Assembly: GCA_945876405.1 (NCBI GenBank)
Contig: CAMCOJ010000085.1
Location: 1-8,046, forward strand
Reading direction: 5' to 3'
DNA: 8,046 nucleotides
Source: an uncultured Ruminococcus sp.
Lineage (GTDB): Bacteria > Bacillota > Clostridia > Oscillospirales > Ruminococcaceae
Shown: positions 6,890 to 8,046 of the stretch, piece after piece
How positions within the stretch are numbered: position 1 is the stretch's first letter
Layout: every line of letters starts with the position of its first letter
Notes under the pieces: generated by a model
What the model saw: the letters and a program-made list of their open reading frames with translations, nothing else
The model's database searches: none
Told to the model about the DNA's origin: nothing
Made by a program: the position numbers and the translations under genes

Positions 6890-8046
6890 TTATAATTCTG
6901 AAACTGTTTCACCAACTGAGATAATCTTTTGAATCTTTAATTCCTCAGCATATTTTTTTACTTTTTCAATATCGCTGAATGCAGCCATCTCAATGATATT
7001 TCCATTTCTGCGAAGTGATCTTGCGTGAAGAACAGCTTTCATCTCGTACCCTTTTTCAGCAAATACAATTGCATCTGCCTTTTTCATCACCGGCTTTTCA
7101 TTTCTTAAACGAATCTTTGCAACTGCATCTACATTCACAGCAAATCCTGTTGCAGGAACATCATAACCAAACTCAGCGATAAGCTTGTCATAACGTCCGC
7201 CTGAGATAACAGGTTCACCGTATCCTTCCATATATCCCTTAAGAATTACGCCCGTATAGTAATCTGTTTTGTTTACCATACCAAGATCGACTGTAATCTT
7301 TCCCTTGCATCCAAGCTTTTCAATGTCTTTGAACAGTTCCTTAAGATTTGCAAGAACCGCATCAGTTCTCTCATCTGAGAAAAGCTTTGCTGCCTTTTCA
7401 AATACTTCCTCACCGCCAAACAGACGCGGCAGCATCTTAAGGGCTCTTGTAACGTTCGTGTCACCAATAGCATCAAGAACATCGTTAAGTGCAGGATAGT
7501 TCTTTGTTTCGATTAAATCTCTTATTGTTTCCTTTTCGTCATCATCAACATTAAGTTGATTCATAAGTTCCTTGAAAAATCCGATATCACCGATTTCAAG
7601 TGAATAGTTTCCATGGCTGCATTTTTCAAGTACAGCAGCCGCTGTTTCTATAACTTCCAGATCTGTGATTCTGTCTGATGACCCAATAAGTTCTATACCA
7701 GCCTGAACAACCTGATCACTTCTGCCCCGCATCTGTGTGCTTACATTGTATGCACACTGATTATAGCAGAGTCTGAGAGGAAGTGTTGCCTCCTTAAGAC
7801 GGGTAGCTACCACTCTGGCAATCGGCATGGTTGATTCAGGTCTTAGAACAAGAAGTCTTCCCTTACGGTCTGATAGTTTATACAGGTCTTCCTGAGGAAA
7901 ATGTCGTGAATTTAAATTAAATACATCGAAGAATTCAAGACCAGGTGTGATTATCTCACTGTATCCTCTTTCTGTGAATTCACCAGAAATTTCTTTTTCA
8001 ATTTCTCTTCTCACTACGCATTCTTTAAATAAAAGATCATTTGTGC
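6890..8046 (-). CDS. hisZ: ATP phosphoribosyltransferase regulatory subunit HisZ (5' end beyond right edge)
   Basis: HisZ is a histidyl-tRNA synthetase paralogue that forms a hetero-octamer with short HisG and provides activation and histidine feedback. The open frame runs to the window edge: 384 complete codons. A GTG at 8014 is not the likely start, because the 10 codons before it encode TNDLLFKECV, matching the family's conserved N-terminal GT-DLLF-type segment. Residues counted from that GTG: motif 1-like ITPGLEFFDVF (22-32), motif 2-like LVLRPESTMPIARVVA (55-70), QAGIELIG (104-111), DYYTGVILKGY (251-261), GGRYDKL (272-278) and a motif 3-like segment (287-298). In true HisRS an arginine occurs in the LVRGLDYYTG and motif 3 segments; here these read GMVNKTDYYTG and FAVNVDAV, so aminoacylation is unlikely. 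About 60 C-terminal residues form an anticodon-domain-like region. The promoter and start codon are outside. Confidence 0.95.
   Translation of the reverse strand, partial: TNDLLFKECVVRREIEKEISGEFTERGYSEIITPGLEFFDVFNLNSRHFPQEDLYKLSDRKGRLLVLRPESTMPIARVVATRLKEATLPLRLCYNQCAYNVSTQMRGRSDQVVQAGIELIGSSDRITDLEVIETAAAVLEKCSHGNYSLEIGDIGFFKELMNQLNVDDDEKETIRDLIETKNYPALNDVLDAIGDTNVTRALKMLPRLFGGEEVFEKAAKLFSDERTDAVLANLKELFKDIEKLGCKGKITVDLGMVNKTDYYTGVILKGYMEGYGEPVISGGRYDKLIAEFGYDVPATGFAVNVDAVAKIRLRNEKPVMKKADAIVFAEKGYEMKAVLHARSLRRNGNIIEMAAFSDIEKVKKYAEELKIQKIISVGETVSEL

Noticed and set aside
6889..6894. TATAAT on the minus strand at the hisZ-hisG junction as a hisG promoter
   Set aside because: The start site would fall in the hisG ribosome binding site, and no -35 match was seen at a suitable distance. 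It is best explained by the AT-rich stop region of hisZ.
6890..8046. Histidyl-tRNA synthetase (HisRS) instead of HisZ
   Set aside because: Arginine positions of the LVRGLDYYTG and motif 3 segments are replaced, and the gene sits directly upstream of a short-form hisG, the standard HisZ context.
1..8046. Novel system, mobile element, CRISPR array, tRNA or rRNA, or T-box/his attenuator in the window
   Set aside because: Both strands are filled by ten known genes with gaps of at most 30 bases apart from the 85-base hisI-ligA gap. No repeat array, transposase, integrase or structured leader was found; an operon leader would lie beyond the right edge.

Overview
The window is a histidine biosynthesis operon, read entirely on the minus strand, followed by the start of a DNA ligase gene. 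In transcription order (right to left) the genes are hisZ (5' end cut off by the right edge), hisG, hisD, hisC, hisB, hisH, hisA, hisF and hisI. A strong hairpin comes next, then ligA (NAD-dependent DNA ligase, first 243 codons, running off the left edge). All ten genes are identified from conserved active-site motifs. Coding density is very high: the only intergenic stretch longer than 30 bases is the 85-base hisI-ligA gap, so no gene-free region over 300 bases exists.

Organism: the modest GC content (roughly 40% by eye), the strong AGGAG/GGAGG-type ribosome binding sites, and the two-subunit ATP phosphoribosyltransferase (short HisG plus HisZ) all suggest a Bacillota member of the Clostridia type. 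A Ruminococcus-like gut or rumen anaerobe is a reasonable guess from general resemblance, but the sequence alone does not prove it.

How the genes work together: HisG with its regulatory subunit HisZ joins ATP and PRPP to give phosphoribosyl-ATP. HisE, which is not in this window, would remove pyrophosphate. HisI opens the adenine ring and HisA isomerises the product. The HisH/HisF complex makes imidazole glycerol phosphate and AICAR from it with glutamine-derived ammonia. HisB dehydrates it and HisC transaminates it. A histidinol-phosphate phosphatase, also not in this window, gives histidinol, and HisD oxidises that to histidine. The cluster therefore covers every step except those of HisE and the phosphatase.

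Layout: hisC-hisB and hisH-hisA overlap by 4 bases (ATGA) and hisB-hisH by 1 base (TGATG). The hisA-hisF gap is 5 bases. At these four junctions the ribosome binding site lies inside the last codons of the upstream gene. The gaps hisZ-hisG (21), hisG-hisD (18), hisD-hisC (20) and hisF-hisI (30 bases) leave room for free-standing or only slightly overlapping ribosome binding sites. The operon promoter and any leader or attenuator must lie beyond the right edge.

I see no mobile element, CRISPR array, tRNA, rRNA or clearly novel system. This is ordinary core metabolism, and the points worth a second look are modest: the missing hisE and phosphatase, the compact terminator/promoter junction before ligA, ribosome binding sites embedded in conserved codons, and a near-perfect hairpin inside the start of hisC.
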